DNA of 64,000 nucleotides from Phytophthora quininea (taxonomy: Eukaryota; Oomycota; Peronosporomycetes; Peronosporales; Peronosporaceae), in assembly GCA_011947345.1 (NCBI GenBank), contig JAAVTG010000614.1, positions 558,001 to 622,000 on the forward strand, in the 5' to 3' direction. Every line of letters begins with the position of its first letter. Positions within the stretch are counted from its first letter, which is position 1. Positions 43,591-54,072 of the stretch are shown in pieces. Under the pieces are notes generated by a model. That model was not told the DNA's origin. It saw only the letters and a list, made by a program, of their open reading frames with translations, and made no database searches. The position numbers and the translations under genes are program-made.

Positions 43591-43885
43591 GCTGGTCGTC
43601 GATAAATCTTCGAACGGTCTCCGTTTGGCAAATGCCGAGACCGACCGAGTCGTGCGTGGTGGGCGTCAAGTTCGAATGTAGCCGCGGCCCACGTAGTGGC
43701 GCGGCTCGGCTGCGTGGCAGGCAACGCCACCCGGTCGACAGCCCCAGCGCCAAGACGGCGAGGACTCGCGTTCACTATAGTCTCCCAGATGATGTAGTGG
43801 CGTGACCTGCCAGCTGGGCTCTGAACGCTCTCGGCGCTAGACTGGCAGCCTTTACCTGTACACCATCGCAGTAACATCTTGGCGC

Positions 43886-44092
43886 TTGGAGCGATTCATC
43901 CACACACGACGCCTGGCCAAGCTGTTGCAGCAGAAAGCGGCGTTGGCCCCACACCGAATAGAGTTCTTATCGTCATGGCTCACCGCACAGATTGGTCTGC
44001 ACATATTGGGAGCCGATCCAAGCGCGCCGACCGTCGTGGAAGAAGCGCCTCGGCTGTCCACTGCGCTCGTAAAGGGCAGTAGTACTGGTTGA
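43886..44092 (+). CDS. Possible small gene or exon
   Basis: A 68-codon frame beginning with a non-ATG codon at 43886. LERFIHTRRLAKLLQQKAAL and a following helical stretch read like real coding sequence, possibly the last exon of a gene whose acceptor is the CGCAG near 43871. Frames on the other strand overlap it. The evidence is weak. Confidence 0.25.
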   Translation: MERFIHTRRLAKLLQQKAALAPHRIEFLSSWLTAQIGLHILGADPSAPTVVEEAPRLSTALVKGSSTG

Positions 44093-44364
44093 AGCGCGAA
44101 ATTTGCGCTGGATGTGTCATGCAAGCCCGCAATCAACAACGCCCGGCACCGACCGACATCCTCGTAGTGGATTTTGTGCTGAAGCGAAAAGGTTGTTCTC
44201 AACGTGGCGCCTTTGCAGATAACGCTCACGTTGTTGTTTACCGGCCTGACTCATGCGCTATGTTTTTGGCGAGCGTCAACTGTACTAACTTCGCGACGCG
44301 AGACTTCTACGCTGTTTGCCTCCGCTTTAAGTTTCCCGATTTGACGTCGAAGTAAAGTGGATTC

Positions 44365-45615
44365 TCACCCCACCTTTTCGTCATCGGTCAAGATTCTTAA
44401 CTTACTCGGGATGGAGGCGCTAACGCTGGCCCAGACGTGTGCGGCGAAGTAGTCCCTCGACTTGACCATGCGAGTGAACCAGTTCCCGACAACGATGCCA
44501 CCCCAGAAGGGCAACTGAGAGACGCCGCCATTCGGACCGAGCGGCAAGATCATCGCCTCCGTCGGCACACCTGCGAATGGCTTGGTGAATCCTAGTTGTC
44601 GCTTTCGAATGACTGCGGTGAGCTGGAACGCTAGGAACTTGCCCTGCTCGCCGGCCCACACGGCCATCTTGGGCGTCTCGTGGTTGCACACGTCGCCCAA
44701 CGCGAACATGTGCGTGTACTTGTCGCCTTCGACCTGCAGTTGAGCGTTCACGCGGATGAAGCCTCGGTCCGTCGCCAGCGACGGATCCATGTCTTGCACC
44801 AGTGTGGCCACGGGACGGAAGCCGCCGCACAGCAGCTGGATGTCGGACTCGATCTGCGTGCCCTTGTCGGTCTGCAGCGTGCGCTTCTCGAAGCTGTTGC
44901 CGCTGAGTCTCTCGGTGAGCCGCTCGCCCAGAATCACCTGCACGCCGAGTTTGTCCAGCGACGCGTTGAGATTTGTGTAGAACTTGTCTCGCAGGTTGTT
45001 GTTGGCGATGAGTTTGGTGTTGGCGTCGAGGATGGTGACGGTCTTGCTCGGGTGTTTGGCTTTGATCTCGGCGGCCACCTCGACGCCCACGGAGCCGCCG
45101 CCCACCACCAAGACCTTGTTGGCCTTGTCGATGTGATCGCGCACCTCCTGCAGCTTGGCCTCGGTGGCCGACCGTGCGAAGTCGAGGCTGTCCTGCTTGA
45201 TGGGCACGGAGTAGGTGCTCCCCATGGCTAGTACAAGATAGTCGAAGCGCAGCGTCTCGAAGGTGTCGCTCTGCTTGTCGTCGGTGGTGATCGGGTGGTA
45301 CGACACCTCGTTGTTGTCGGCAGAGATGGCGGTGGCGACGCCGCGCACGATCTTGACGAAGCCGGTGGCGTGTTTGGGGATGGCGTTGTCGTAGGGGATG
45401 AACATTTTGTTGGTGTAGCTGGCCTCGACGTATGCGCGAGGGGCACCGAGGGTGTGGTAATAGAAGGCGTTCTTCTCGAGCAGGATGACCTCGGTGTTGT
45501 CAGACTTCTTGAGGAATCTTGCAAGCGCCTGGATTGTGTTGATCCCCGCGGGGCCACCGCCAATGATCACGATGCGGGTCGTAATTTTGGTAGCGTTGGA
45601 CTGAACTCGGGTCAT
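44365..45615 (-). CDS. AIFM2/FSP1-like FAD-dependent oxidoreductase, copy A
   Basis: Intact, 416 residues from ATG 45615 (MTRVQSNATKITT). The FAD-binding motif TRIVIIGGGPAGINT is at the N-terminus, the NAD(P)H-binding motif NKVLVVGGGSVGVEVAAE is in the middle, and the second FAD motif HMFALGDVCNHETPK is near residue 320. This is the layout of pyridine-nucleotide disulfide oxidoreductases of the AIF/FSP1 branch, which reduce quinones with NAD(P)H. It is inverted relative to copy B and very similar to it in the middle, but its last 100 residues differ. It ends ...ILTDDEKVG, longer than the other copies. An upstream in-frame ATG at 45801 is less likely. Confidence 0.88.
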   Translation of the reverse strand: MTRVQSNATKITTRIVIIGGGPAGINTIQALARFLKKSDNTEVILLEKNAFYYHTLGAPRAYVEASYTNKMFIPYDNAIPKHATGFVKIVRGVATAISADNNEVSYHPITTDDKQSDTFETLRFDYLVLAMGSTYSVPIKQDSLDFARSATEAKLQEVRDHIDKANKVLVVGGGSVGVEVAAEIKAKHPSKTVTILDANTKLIANNNLRDKFYTNLNASLDKLGVQVILGERLTERLSGNSFEKRTLQTDKGTQIESDIQLLCGGFRPVATLVQDMDPSLATDRGFIRVNAQLQVEGDKYTHMFALGDVCNHETPKMAVWAGEQGKFLAFQLTAVIRKRQLGFTKPFAGVPTEAMILPLGPNGGVSQLPFWGGIVVGNWFTRMVKSRDYFAAHVWASVSASIPSKLRILTDDEKVG

Positions 45616-46174
45616 TCGTTTAGCGCTGGTGGGAATTCGAAAACGATACTTTTGCAAGTGAGCTGTTCTGTCGAGCGGGCAGTGCGAGCGCTTCAGCAGA
45701 GCAACTACCACACTATTATTGTCGAGCAATTTATATCTCTCGGTAGCTTGTTTACGGATGGCAAACCAACATTCGTAGCGGACAACGTTTTCGATCGGCA
45801 ATCTTCGATTGCGAAAGCAAGAATTTCTTCAGGCTGTGTACGCGCGAATACATAATCCGTGAATTATCAACTCTCAGCGGCTTGTGACTTAGTTCTCGTT
45901 TTTAAGCTCGTAGGTAGAGCCAACGGCGGCGAAAAGAAGAAGGAGCACAGGACAAGCCTGTAGGCACACCGTCGCTAATAGTTTGTCTCTTTGTCTGCCA
46001 CCGTTCCCATGCCTTCCGACCACCACCATTTCGAGAAGCAAACCCAAATCGTGGTGATAATCTTCTCAGACGGGCCAGCGATTATGTACTCACCAAAAAT
46101 ACAGCCAAGGCACACAAAAACCGACATAACCAAAAACTCCAAGCAACACCAACATCGCCTCCGACACCAACACC

Positions 46175-47353
46175 ATGACCCGGATCGTGATCATCGGCGG
46201 CGGCCCGCGGGCATCAACACGGCCCAAGCTCTAGGAAGCATCTTACGGAAGCAGACAACACCGAGGTCATCCTGCTCGAGAAGAACGCCTTCTATTACCA
46301 CACCCTCGGTGCCCCTCGCGCATACGTCGAGGCCAGCTACACCAACAAAATGTTCATCCCCTACGACAACGCCATCCCCAAACACGCCACCGGCTTCGTC
46401 AAGATCGTGCGCGGCGTCGCCACCGCCATCTCCGCCGACAACAACGAGGTGTCGTACCACCCGATCACCACCGACGACAAGCAGAGCGACGCCGTCGAGA
46501 CGCTGCGCTTCGACTATCTTGTACTAGCCATGGGAGCACCTACTCCGTGCCCATCAAGCAGGACAGCCTCGACTTCGCACGGTCGGCCACCGAGGCCAAG
46601 CTGCAGGAGGTGCGCGATCACATCGACAAGGCCAACAAGGTCTTGGTGGTGGGCGGCGGCTCCGTGGGCGTCGAGGTGGCCGCCGAGATCAAAGCCAAAC
46701 ACCCGAGCAAGACCGTCACCATCCTCGACGCCAACACCAAACTCATCGCCAACAACAACCTGCGAGACAAGTTCTACACAAATCTCAACGCGTCGCTGGA
46801 CAAACTCGGCGTGCAGGTGATTCTGGGCGAGCGGCTCACCGAGAGACTCAGCGGCAACAGCTTCGAGAAGCGCACGCTGCAGACCGACAAGGGCACGCAG
46901 ATCGAGTCCGACATCCAGCTGCTGTGCGGCGGCTTCCGTCCCGTGGCCACACTGGTGCAATACATGGATCCGTCGCTGGTGACGGACCGAGGTTTCATCC
47001 GCGTGAACGCTCAACTGCAGGTCGAAGGCGACAAGTACACGCACATGTTCGCGTTGGGCGACGTGTGCAACCACGAGACGCCCAAGATGGCCGTGTGGGC
47101 CGGCAAACAAGGCGAGTTCCTGGCGGCTGAACTGGTGGCCGTGCTGCGTAAGAAGCAGGAGGGATTCACCAAGTCGTTTGAAAAAGTGTCGACCGAAGCC
47201 ATGATCTTGCCGCTCGGTCCGTGTGGTGGAGTTTCCCAGCTGCCGTTCTGGGGAGGCGTTGTGATGGGAGATTGGTTCACGTGGGCCATCAAGTCGCGGG
47301 ACTACTTCGCCTGGCGGATCTGGGGCAGTATCGGCGCCACCGTGCCGAACTAG
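46175..47353 (+). CDS. AIFM2/FSP1-like FAD-dependent oxidoreductase, copy B, frame-broken near N-terminus
   Basis: Starts MTRIVIIGGGP at 46175. Single-base losses near 46207 (C run), 46236 and 46532 (G run) break the frame in the first third, after which it is open to the stop at 47353 (...GSIGATVPN). From about 46257 to 47105 it is almost identical to copy A, including the NAD-binding VLVVGGGSVGVEVAAE and HMFALGDVCNHETPK. The last 80 residues instead resemble copies D and E in their ending ATVPN. It is functional if the breaks are sequencing errors. Confidence 0.82.
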
Positions 47354-47516
47354 AACAGAGAGAATGCTGTTCAATAAGCCTCGTAGGAGTCAACAGAAAA
47401 GATTATGTTTGGAATCAACACATTCGGATTACTCGGTAGCTCCCATAAGGTCTTGGGATTATGACCATGAACTCCACCGTCCTGGGAGCTGTAGATCATT
47501 ATTCGTTTTGCCGCGG

Positions 47517-48760
47517 ATGAACCAACTCCTCTCAAGAACCTCAGCACGGACGATCACTAGTGCCACTCGTTCGACCACCATGATGCGTATTGTGATCGTC
47601 GGAGGCGGTCAGGCCGGACTCAACTGCGCCCAGAACTTAGCCAAGAACTTGACCGAGGCCGACAACACGGAGGTAGTGGTGCTCGAGAAGAGTGCCCACT
47701 TCTACCACGTCCTGGGAGCTGCACGCGCTCACGTCGACGCCGACTACGCCAACAACATGTTCGTCCCATACGACAACGCCATCCCCGCCGCTGCGTCCAA
47801 GTTCGTGCGCATCGAGCACGCCGTGGCGACCGAAATCTCAGCTGAGAAGCAGGAGATTGCGTTCAACAAGATCCGCGCGGACGACACCAAGAACCGCCTC
47901 ACCGACAAGTTGAGCTTCGACTACCTTGTACTGGCCACCGGCAGCACGTACACGTCCCCCATCAAGCAAGACCCCAAGGACTACACCCGAGCAGCTACGG
48001 AAAGCAAACTCAGCGAAGTCCGCACTGAGATCGAGAAGGCTGGGAAGATCTTGATCGTTGGTGGCGGCGCCGTTGGTTGTGAGATGGCCGGCCAGATCAA
48101 GGCCAAGTACCCGAACAAGACCGTGACGATTCTTGAAGCTCATGAAGAACTCCTTGCACGGAACAAGCTCACCGACAAGTTCTACAAGCAGCTGCATGCA
48201 GCGCTTGACGCCATGAAGGTGGAGGTTATCCTCGGTGAAAGGCTGACGGAGCGCCTGACTGGCCACTGCTTTGAGAAGCGAACCCTGCACACCAACAAGG
48301 GCACGTCCATCGAGTCCGACATTCAATTGCTCTGCGGCGGCGCCAAGCCCGTGTCAGAACTGGTGCAGAACATGGATCCGACCATGGTGACCGACTTCGG
48401 CTCGATCAAGGTGAATGAGCAGCTGCAGCTGGCCGACGACAAGTACGCCAACATGTTCGCACTGGGCGACAACAGCAACCACGACACGCCCAAAATGGCG
48501 TTTTGGGCTGCCGACCAGGCCAAATTCCTGGCCGCCGAACTTGCCGCCGTCGTCCAAAGAAGCAGGACGGGTTCACCAAGCCATACCCCAAGGTGACGAC
48601 GCAAGCTGCGATTCTCCCGCTGGGATCTGGCGGCGTCTCTCAGCTTCCCATCCTAGGCGGAGTCGTCTTCGGAGACTGGGTCACATACCTGATTAAAGCC
48701 AGAGACTTTATGGCTGGAATGACCTGGAAGAACCTCGGCGCCACTCCTCCTAAGAAGTAA
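47517..48760 (+). CDS. AIFM2/FSP1-like FAD-dependent oxidoreductase, copy C, probably mitochondrial
   Basis: From ATG 47517 the N-terminus MNQLLSRTSARTITSATRST is basic, hydroxylated and lacks acids, a typical mitochondrial presequence absent from the other copies. An alternative start MMRIVIVGGG at 47580 would give a cytosolic form. FAD motif MRIVIVGGGQAGLNC, NAD motif KILIVGGGAVGCEMAGQ and NMFALGDNSNHDTPK are all present. One base is missing near 48552 in an A run, after which KKQDGFTKPYPKVTT continues in the next frame to ...NLGATPPKK. It is the most diverged member. Confidence 0.86.
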
Positions 48761-48803
48761 GTTAGCCCAGCAGTAGACAAAAGTAACGTCAATGCTCGAT
48801 TCC

Positions 48804-49121
48804 TTAGCTCTGAATGAACTGCAGTACCTTCCTACTGATCGTTTGGGGTTTGGAGACGGCGGAAAGCTTCAGAAGTCGCTCGAAGATCAACGCCTCGGGG
48901 ACCGCCGGGTTCAGGCAGCGGACCAGGCGAATGGTCGACTCCTTCTCCATGAACGAATCCGGCAAGCCATTCTCCGCTTGGAAGGCCAGCAAGCGCTGAC
49001 TCAGCACCTACAGCTCCTCGGTCGTCTCGAACCTCGGCGGTTGGCGGCGGTTGCGCAGTACTTGAGCAAGTGCCGGGTCCACTTGAGGTCGATCTCGGCA
49101 GCAACGGAACAAGATTTTTGA
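48804..49121 (-). pseudogene. Gene fragment or small exon, unknown
   Basis: Minus-strand coding-like sequence in two frames: CRDRPQVDPALAQVLRNRRQ near 49060-49110, then LSQRLLAFQAENGLPDSFM and FERLLKLSAVSKPQTISRK, stop at 48804. A short frame break joins them. It sits between copies C and D and overlaps no other gene. I cannot name the family. Confidence 0.35.
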
Positions 49122-49157
49122 CAAGCAATTATTTTTTTACATGAGTCTAATCTGGAC

Positions 49158-50339
49158 TCAGTTGGGGACAGTAGCGCCCAAGCTCTTCCAGATGAGCGTC
49201 GCGAAGTATTCCTTCGACTTGAAGGTCCTCGTGATGAAGTTGCCCAACACGACACCACCAAACACTGGGAGTTGAGAAACTCCGCCATTCGGGCCGAGCG
49301 GGATCATCGTCGGGTGGTCTTCAGGCACTGGGAACTCCTTGGCCACATTCGTCTGCGTCTTGCGCGCCACCAACACCAATTCACTGCCAAGATGAGAGCC
49401 CTGTTGGCCCGCTGACAGAGCGTGTTTGGACGCCTTGCTATTGCTGGCATCACCTAGTGCGTAAATGTTCGAGTACCGCAAACTGTCGAGCTGCAACTTG
49501 TCGTTAACGCGGATGAAGCCATCGGCCGTCACCAAACTCGCATCTAGCTCCCGAACCAGCTCCGTCGTCGGGCTAAAGCCGCCGCAAAGCAGTTGGATGT
49601 CTGACTCAATCACTGTCCCCTTGTTCGTACGCAGCGTGCGCGTCTCGAAGCCATTTCCTTCGAGACGAGTCTCCAAGCGTTCGCCAAGGATCACTTTAAC
49701 ACCGAGACGGTCGACGAACTTCGACAATCTCGTGCGGAACTTCTCGCGGACGTGTTCGCCAGCAACAAGTTTGTCTTTCCCCTCCAGGATCGTCACGGAC
49801 TTTTCGGGATAACGGGCTTTGATTTCGCCGGCCACTTCCACTCCGACGGCACCACCACCAACAACCAGCACCTTGTTGGCTCGCTGCACTTGCTCGCGCA
49901 CCTCGGCGATCTTGGACTCGGTAGTTGACCGCTTGAAGTCGTTCTCGGGTTGCTTGAAAGGGACCGTGTAGGTGCTTCCAGTGGCGATCACCAAATAGTC
50001 GTACGAAATGGTTGCAACGTCACCGAGAGCTTCTCCATCCTCACCAATTGCTTCGTACTCGACTTCGCTTGCAGTAGACACGATGCGCGTCACGACTGCG
50101 CACTGGAATTTAGCGAAGGACTTGGCGGATGAAGGGATCACGTTGTCGAACGGCACGAAAAGCTTCTTGGCGAAGTCGGCGTCAACCACCGCTCGGGGTG
50201 TGCCAATGGCGTTGTAATAGAACTTGCTCTTTTCAAGGATGACAATTTCCGTGTCGTCCTGGGGCGTGAGCTCCTTGACTAGAGCCTGCACCACGCCAAG
50301 ACCGGCGGGACCGCAGCCGACGATGACGATGCGAGGCAT
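49158..50339 (-). CDS. AIFM2/FSP1-like FAD-dependent oxidoreductase, copy D
   Basis: Intact, 393 residues from ATG 50339 (MPRIVIVGCGPAGLGVVQAL). The first glycine motif has a cysteine in place of the second glycine (GCGPAG), which is tolerated in the family. NAD motif KVLVVGGGAVGVEVAGE and FAD motif NIYALGDASNSKASK are clear, and it ends SLGATVPN. It is closest to copy E and in the same orientation, suggesting a tandem duplication. Confidence 0.9.
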   Translation of the reverse strand: MPRIVIVGCGPAGLGVVQALVKELTPQDDTEIVILEKSKFYYNAIGTPRAVVDADFAKKLFVPFDNVIPSSAKSFAKFQCAVVTRIVSTASEVEYEAIGEDGEALGDVATISYDYLVIATGSTYTVPFKQPENDFKRSTTESKIAEVREQVQRANKVLVVGGGAVGVEVAGEIKARYPEKSVTILEGKDKLVAGEHVREKFRTRLSKFVDRLGVKVILGERLETRLEGNGFETRTLRTNKGTVIESDIQLLCGGFSPTTELVRELDASLVTADGFIRVNDKLQLDSLRYSNIYALGDASNSKASKHALSAGQQGSHLGSELVLVARKTQTNVAKEFPVPEDHPTMIPLGPNGGVSQLPVFGGVVLGNFITRTFKSKEYFATLIWKSLGATVPN

Positions 50340-51041
50340 GATGGAGAAGGAGAGCTTGCGGGTTGCTTCAACTTGAGCTGTGTCGATGAATTTCGAGAAT
50401 GAGGAATCGGTGGAGCCAAGTGGCAAGCTTGCGGCACCCGCGCTCTAATTCAGATCGAGCAGCGACAACGGGCCAACAAACGGCAACGCCGCTGTCTTCT
50501 TACGCAATCGCGATGGCGATTCCTAATCGTGTTGATGGCCGTTTGCTCTTGCGAGATTGTTCAGTTCTCGTGTCCTGTGATGGCGAACGAGAAAAGCTCG
50601 AGTGAATGCGGCGGCCCGCGCTTGCAGGCGAGTTTGTGCCGCAGCAATTTAGTTCGATTGATCTGTGCACGTCGCTGTGTTTTTCGCTTCAAGCGAGCTC
50701 GAGCGCAGTTGCCGAGAAATTCGTGGCCTTCCACAATGAACCGGCAACATCCAGCATGAGATTCTCAACCGCTACGCAGCACGCTGCTGTGGAAAGATAT
50801 TCGTGCACGCCAACGACGAATCGGTCTTTGGCTTTAGCATTTCCATTGCCCATGTGTCCCGAGAAGACGAAAGAAACATTGCAGTGTGACCGATAGTATC
50901 GACAAAGAACACAACGCAAAGGAAGAGAAATACGGTCGCTTTCATTTCGCGAGGATATAAGAAAGAGTACACGCGAGGCTGCCTGGACCAGCCCGACAAC
51001 CGTGTGGATGACTACGCTAACGCTGGACGACGACGGCCGGT
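50340..51041. other. Intergenic region between copies D and E
   Basis: No supported gene. Short plus-strand frames lack recognisable features. It holds the promoter of copy D and the 3' end of copy E. Confidence 0.4.
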
Positions 51042-52226
51042 TCAGTTGGGCACCACGGCGCCCAGACTCTTCCACGTCATGCCGGCAAAGTAGTCCTTGG
51101 ACTTGATGGCCTTGGTGATGAGGTTGCCCATGACCAAACCGCCCATGACCGGCAGCTGGGACACCCCGCCGCTCGGGCCCAGCGGCAGCATCGTCGGCTC
51201 CACCTCCACCTTGGGGAACGGCTTGCTCACGTTGGTCTGCGTCTTGCGCGCCACCAGCGCCAGCTCGCTGCCCAGGTGCTTGCCCTGCTGGCCGGCGAAG
51301 AAGGCGCGCTTGGGCGCGGGGCTGTTGCTGGCGTCGCCCAGCGCGTACACGTTGGCGTACTGCGCGCTGTCCAGCTGCAGCTTGCTGTTGACCTTGACGA
51401 AGCCCTCGGGCGTCACGAGACTCGCGTCCAGCTTGCGCACCAGCTCGGTGGTCGGGCTGAAGCCGCCGCACAGCAGCTGCACGTCCGACTCGATCTCCGT
51501 GCCCTTGTCGGTGCGCAGCGTGCGCTTCTCGAAGCCGTTGCCCGCCAGGCGCGTCTCCAGGCGCTCGCCCAGCACCACCTTGACGCCCAGCCGCTTGACG
51601 TACGTGGCCAGCTTGGTGCGGAACTTCTCGCGCACGTTCTCGCCCGCCAGCAGCTTGTCCTTGCTCTCGAGGATCGTCACGCTCTTGCTCGGGTACTTGG
51701 CCTTGATCTCGCCGGCCACCTCGACGCCCACGGCGCCGCCGCCCACCACCAGCACGCTGCTGGCGTTCTGCACGTGCTCGCGCACCTCGGCCAGCTTTTG
51801 CTCGGTGGTCGAGCGCTTGAAGTTGTTGGCCGGCTGCTTGATGGGCACCGTGTACGTGCTGCCCGTGGCGATCACCAGGTAGTCGTACGAGAGCGACTTG
51901 ACGGGCCCCGCCAGCAGCTCGTCGTCGTCGCCGATGGCCGCGTACTCGACCTCGTTGGCGCCCGGCACGATGCGCGTGACGACGGCGCGCTGGAACTTGA
52001 CGAAGCTCTTGGCCGACGGCGGCACCACGCTGTCGTACGGCACGAAGAGCTTGTTGGTGTAGGCGGCGTCCACCACGGCGCGCGGCGTGCCCACGGCGTG
52101 GTAGTAGAACTTGCTCTTCTCGAGCACGAGCACCTCGGTGTCGTCCTTGGCCGTGAGCTCGCTGGCCAGCGTCTGCGCCACGGAGACGCCCGCGGGGCCG
52201 CCACCGACGATGAGGATGCGAGGCAT
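51042..52226 (-). CDS. AIFM2/FSP1-like FAD-dependent oxidoreductase, copy E
   Basis: Intact, 394 residues from ATG 52226 (MPRILIVGGGPAGVSVAQTL). NAD motif SVLVVGGGAVGVEVAGE and FAD motif NVYALGDASNSPAPK are present, and it ends SLGAVVPN. The ATG directly before the FAD motif is preferred over an in-frame upstream start at 52418, whose extension is Arg/Pro-rich and not conserved. G+C and codon bias are markedly higher than in copies C and D, suggesting strong expression. Confidence 0.9.
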   Translation of the reverse strand: MPRILIVGGGPAGVSVAQTLASELTAKDDTEVLVLEKSKFYYHAVGTPRAVVDAAYTNKLFVPYDSVVPPSAKSFVKFQRAVVTRIVPGANEVEYAAIGDDDELLAGPVKSLSYDYLVIATGSTYTVPIKQPANNFKRSTTEQKLAEVREHVQNASSVLVVGGGAVGVEVAGEIKAKYPSKSVTILESKDKLLAGENVREKFRTKLATYVKRLGVKVVLGERLETRLAGNGFEKRTLRTDKGTEIESDVQLLCGGFSPTTELVRKLDASLVTPEGFVKVNSKLQLDSAQYANVYALGDASNSPAPKRAFFAGQQGKHLGSELALVARKTQTNVSKPFPKVEVEPTMLPLGPSGGVSQLPVMGGLVMGNLITKAIKSKDYFAGMTWKSLGAVVPN

Positions 52227-53886
52227 GTCTGTCTGGTTGGGAGTGGTGGAAGAAGGGGTGGTGCTACAGTGGATGCGAGGCTGCTTGCGCCGCGTCCAGA
52301 AGGTTGGGGAATGACCGAGTGGCTGGCCAAGCAAGCGGCTCGGCTCGGCTCGGCGGTCTGGCGAACACCGGGCGTTCAATCGGGCCGCCAAGAGCGGGGC
52401 AAGTCGCCGCTGTCGCATGGATCGCGGCGCTTGACGTTGGTGGAGGGGCGCGAGCGGGCCAATCAGCGCGGGGCGCGGCTCGCGTCATCGGCACCACGTT
52501 CACGCAATCGCAGATCCGCAATCTTTTTGGTGATGGAGCGCGCATCCTCCCTGCGATCTCGCATGGCGGTGGCGGCGGGCGTTTGCAGGCGGAGCTCGCA
52601 GTGCATCGAGAAGGCGCAGAGCGTGTGGCGTCGTGGTGGCTCTTGATAACGAGGAAGCACCAAGGTCGCCACACCTCGGATGCACAGGGATCGCGTTGGG
52701 AGAGCCTTCGATAACGTGGTGAGCCGGACGAAAAGGGCCAGAATACGTCAGTGCGGCCGCGGCGGTGCCCATACTCCGCCTTGGAGCCCTTCGAGGCAAG
52801 CTCGCATTAACAAACTTGAGGCGTGGGCGACTTGCAGCTGTCTGCGTGCGCGAGCGTGGCGTTCGGCGTCGGTTGTCGGTGTGTTTTGGCTCGAAAACTG
52901 TGCGATACACCTTGTTGAGGCCCTGCAACATGAAGGCGGGGGATGCAAGTGTGCCGGCTGGAAGGAGTTTGCAGGGAGGACCGCGCAGGGAATAATGGGA
53001 TCGGGGGATTGCAAAATTTTGTGTCTCTTGGTGTCGCTGAAAACTGAAGCGGTTAGCTAGGTTTACCGGTCGCCCATGGAGCCGTCGATGGACACTAGAT
53101 CGATTCTCGTAAACTCAAACCATGGCGCCATAAGTTTCTGGACGGAGGCTTCCACGTGAATAACAATGTTGCCATAAGTGATATTGGAAAATAGTAGCGT
53201 AGTATAGTATGGTTTTCCATGTTTGCGAAGTGTTGAGCGCCACAAGAGCTCTGTCTCCAGACGACACTGCCAGACGTCGAAAGTCGACAACGACGACGAC
53301 GCTGTCGCCTCCTTCCCGGCACCGGCACCAGCACTAATAGCACCGCGTCACACGGGGTCTACATAATCGACACCGCGTCATCGCGTCGCCTTCATAATCT
53401 CCGCCAACGAGTGGCGGAACAAAGACCTCGGGCGCTGCCCCAGAGCTACCCCGAGGGAGTACTGGTAGTAGATTAACATCTAAGCAATTCACTTCGCATT
53501 TTACTTTCACGAGCACAAGTGTGCTATATGAAGACACGAGAGGCACGAGCAAGCATCAGAACTACTAGACACGAAGAATTTCTCCCTAGAATCTCGCCAG
53601 AGGACAACAACGTCGGAAGCGATTTATGGAACAGAGAAAATCCTTTCGTTTAAGCGCTTTGGTGTTTGTTTGGTAAGTACGAAGGTTGGTTTCTCGGGAA
53701 GTACATTTGCGTGAAAGGAGAACAAACGATTTTGATGCTTCCGATAGACTAACATGTAAAATCTCACACAACAACTGCCATCTCTCCAGTTCCGGGGCCA
53801 CACGGTTGTGCCGCGCCATGGGCCAGGACTCCTTGCGCAGTGTTCCATGGCGAAATCGATGCCTTTTGTACCGTTTGAGGCGTAGA
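52227..53886. other. Gene-poor region upstream of retrotransposon 2
   Basis: The first 600 bp are very G+C-rich (promoter side of copy E). The rest is mixed. Open frames are short and without recognised motifs. Confidence 0.4.
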
Positions 53887-54039
53887 TGTGACGGGCTTCC
53901 GTCACACGGTCGCCGTGGTGCACGGCGACCAATTAGATTAGCTTATATTTTGTTGGTTCACGGCGCCCGAGTCGGGCGCCACACAGATTGAATAGAGGAG
54001 AGTTATATTTTCCCCACAAGCAAGCACCGCTCCGTTACA
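53887..54039 (+). repeat. 5' LTR of retrotransposon 2, hairpin-rich
   Basis: 153 bp with three perfect inverted repeats: TGTGACGG/CCGTCACA (53887-53906), GGTCGCCGTG/CACGGCGACC (53908-53930, loop GTG) and GGCGCCCG/CGGGCGCC (53962-53980, loop AGT). Confidence 0.93.
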
Positions 54040-54072
54040 TCTGGTAGCACTTTGTAGTCCGCCCACACGACC

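Noticed and set aside
51276..52646. 456-codon plus-strand ORF
   Set aside because: It is an Arg/His/Leu/Ala-rich antisense shadow of FSP1-like copy E, created by that gene's very high G+C at third positions.
53887..53980. Hairpins as integron or rho-independent terminator signals
   Set aside because: They lie inside a eukaryotic LTR pair with clear borders; a bacterial interpretation does not fit the context.
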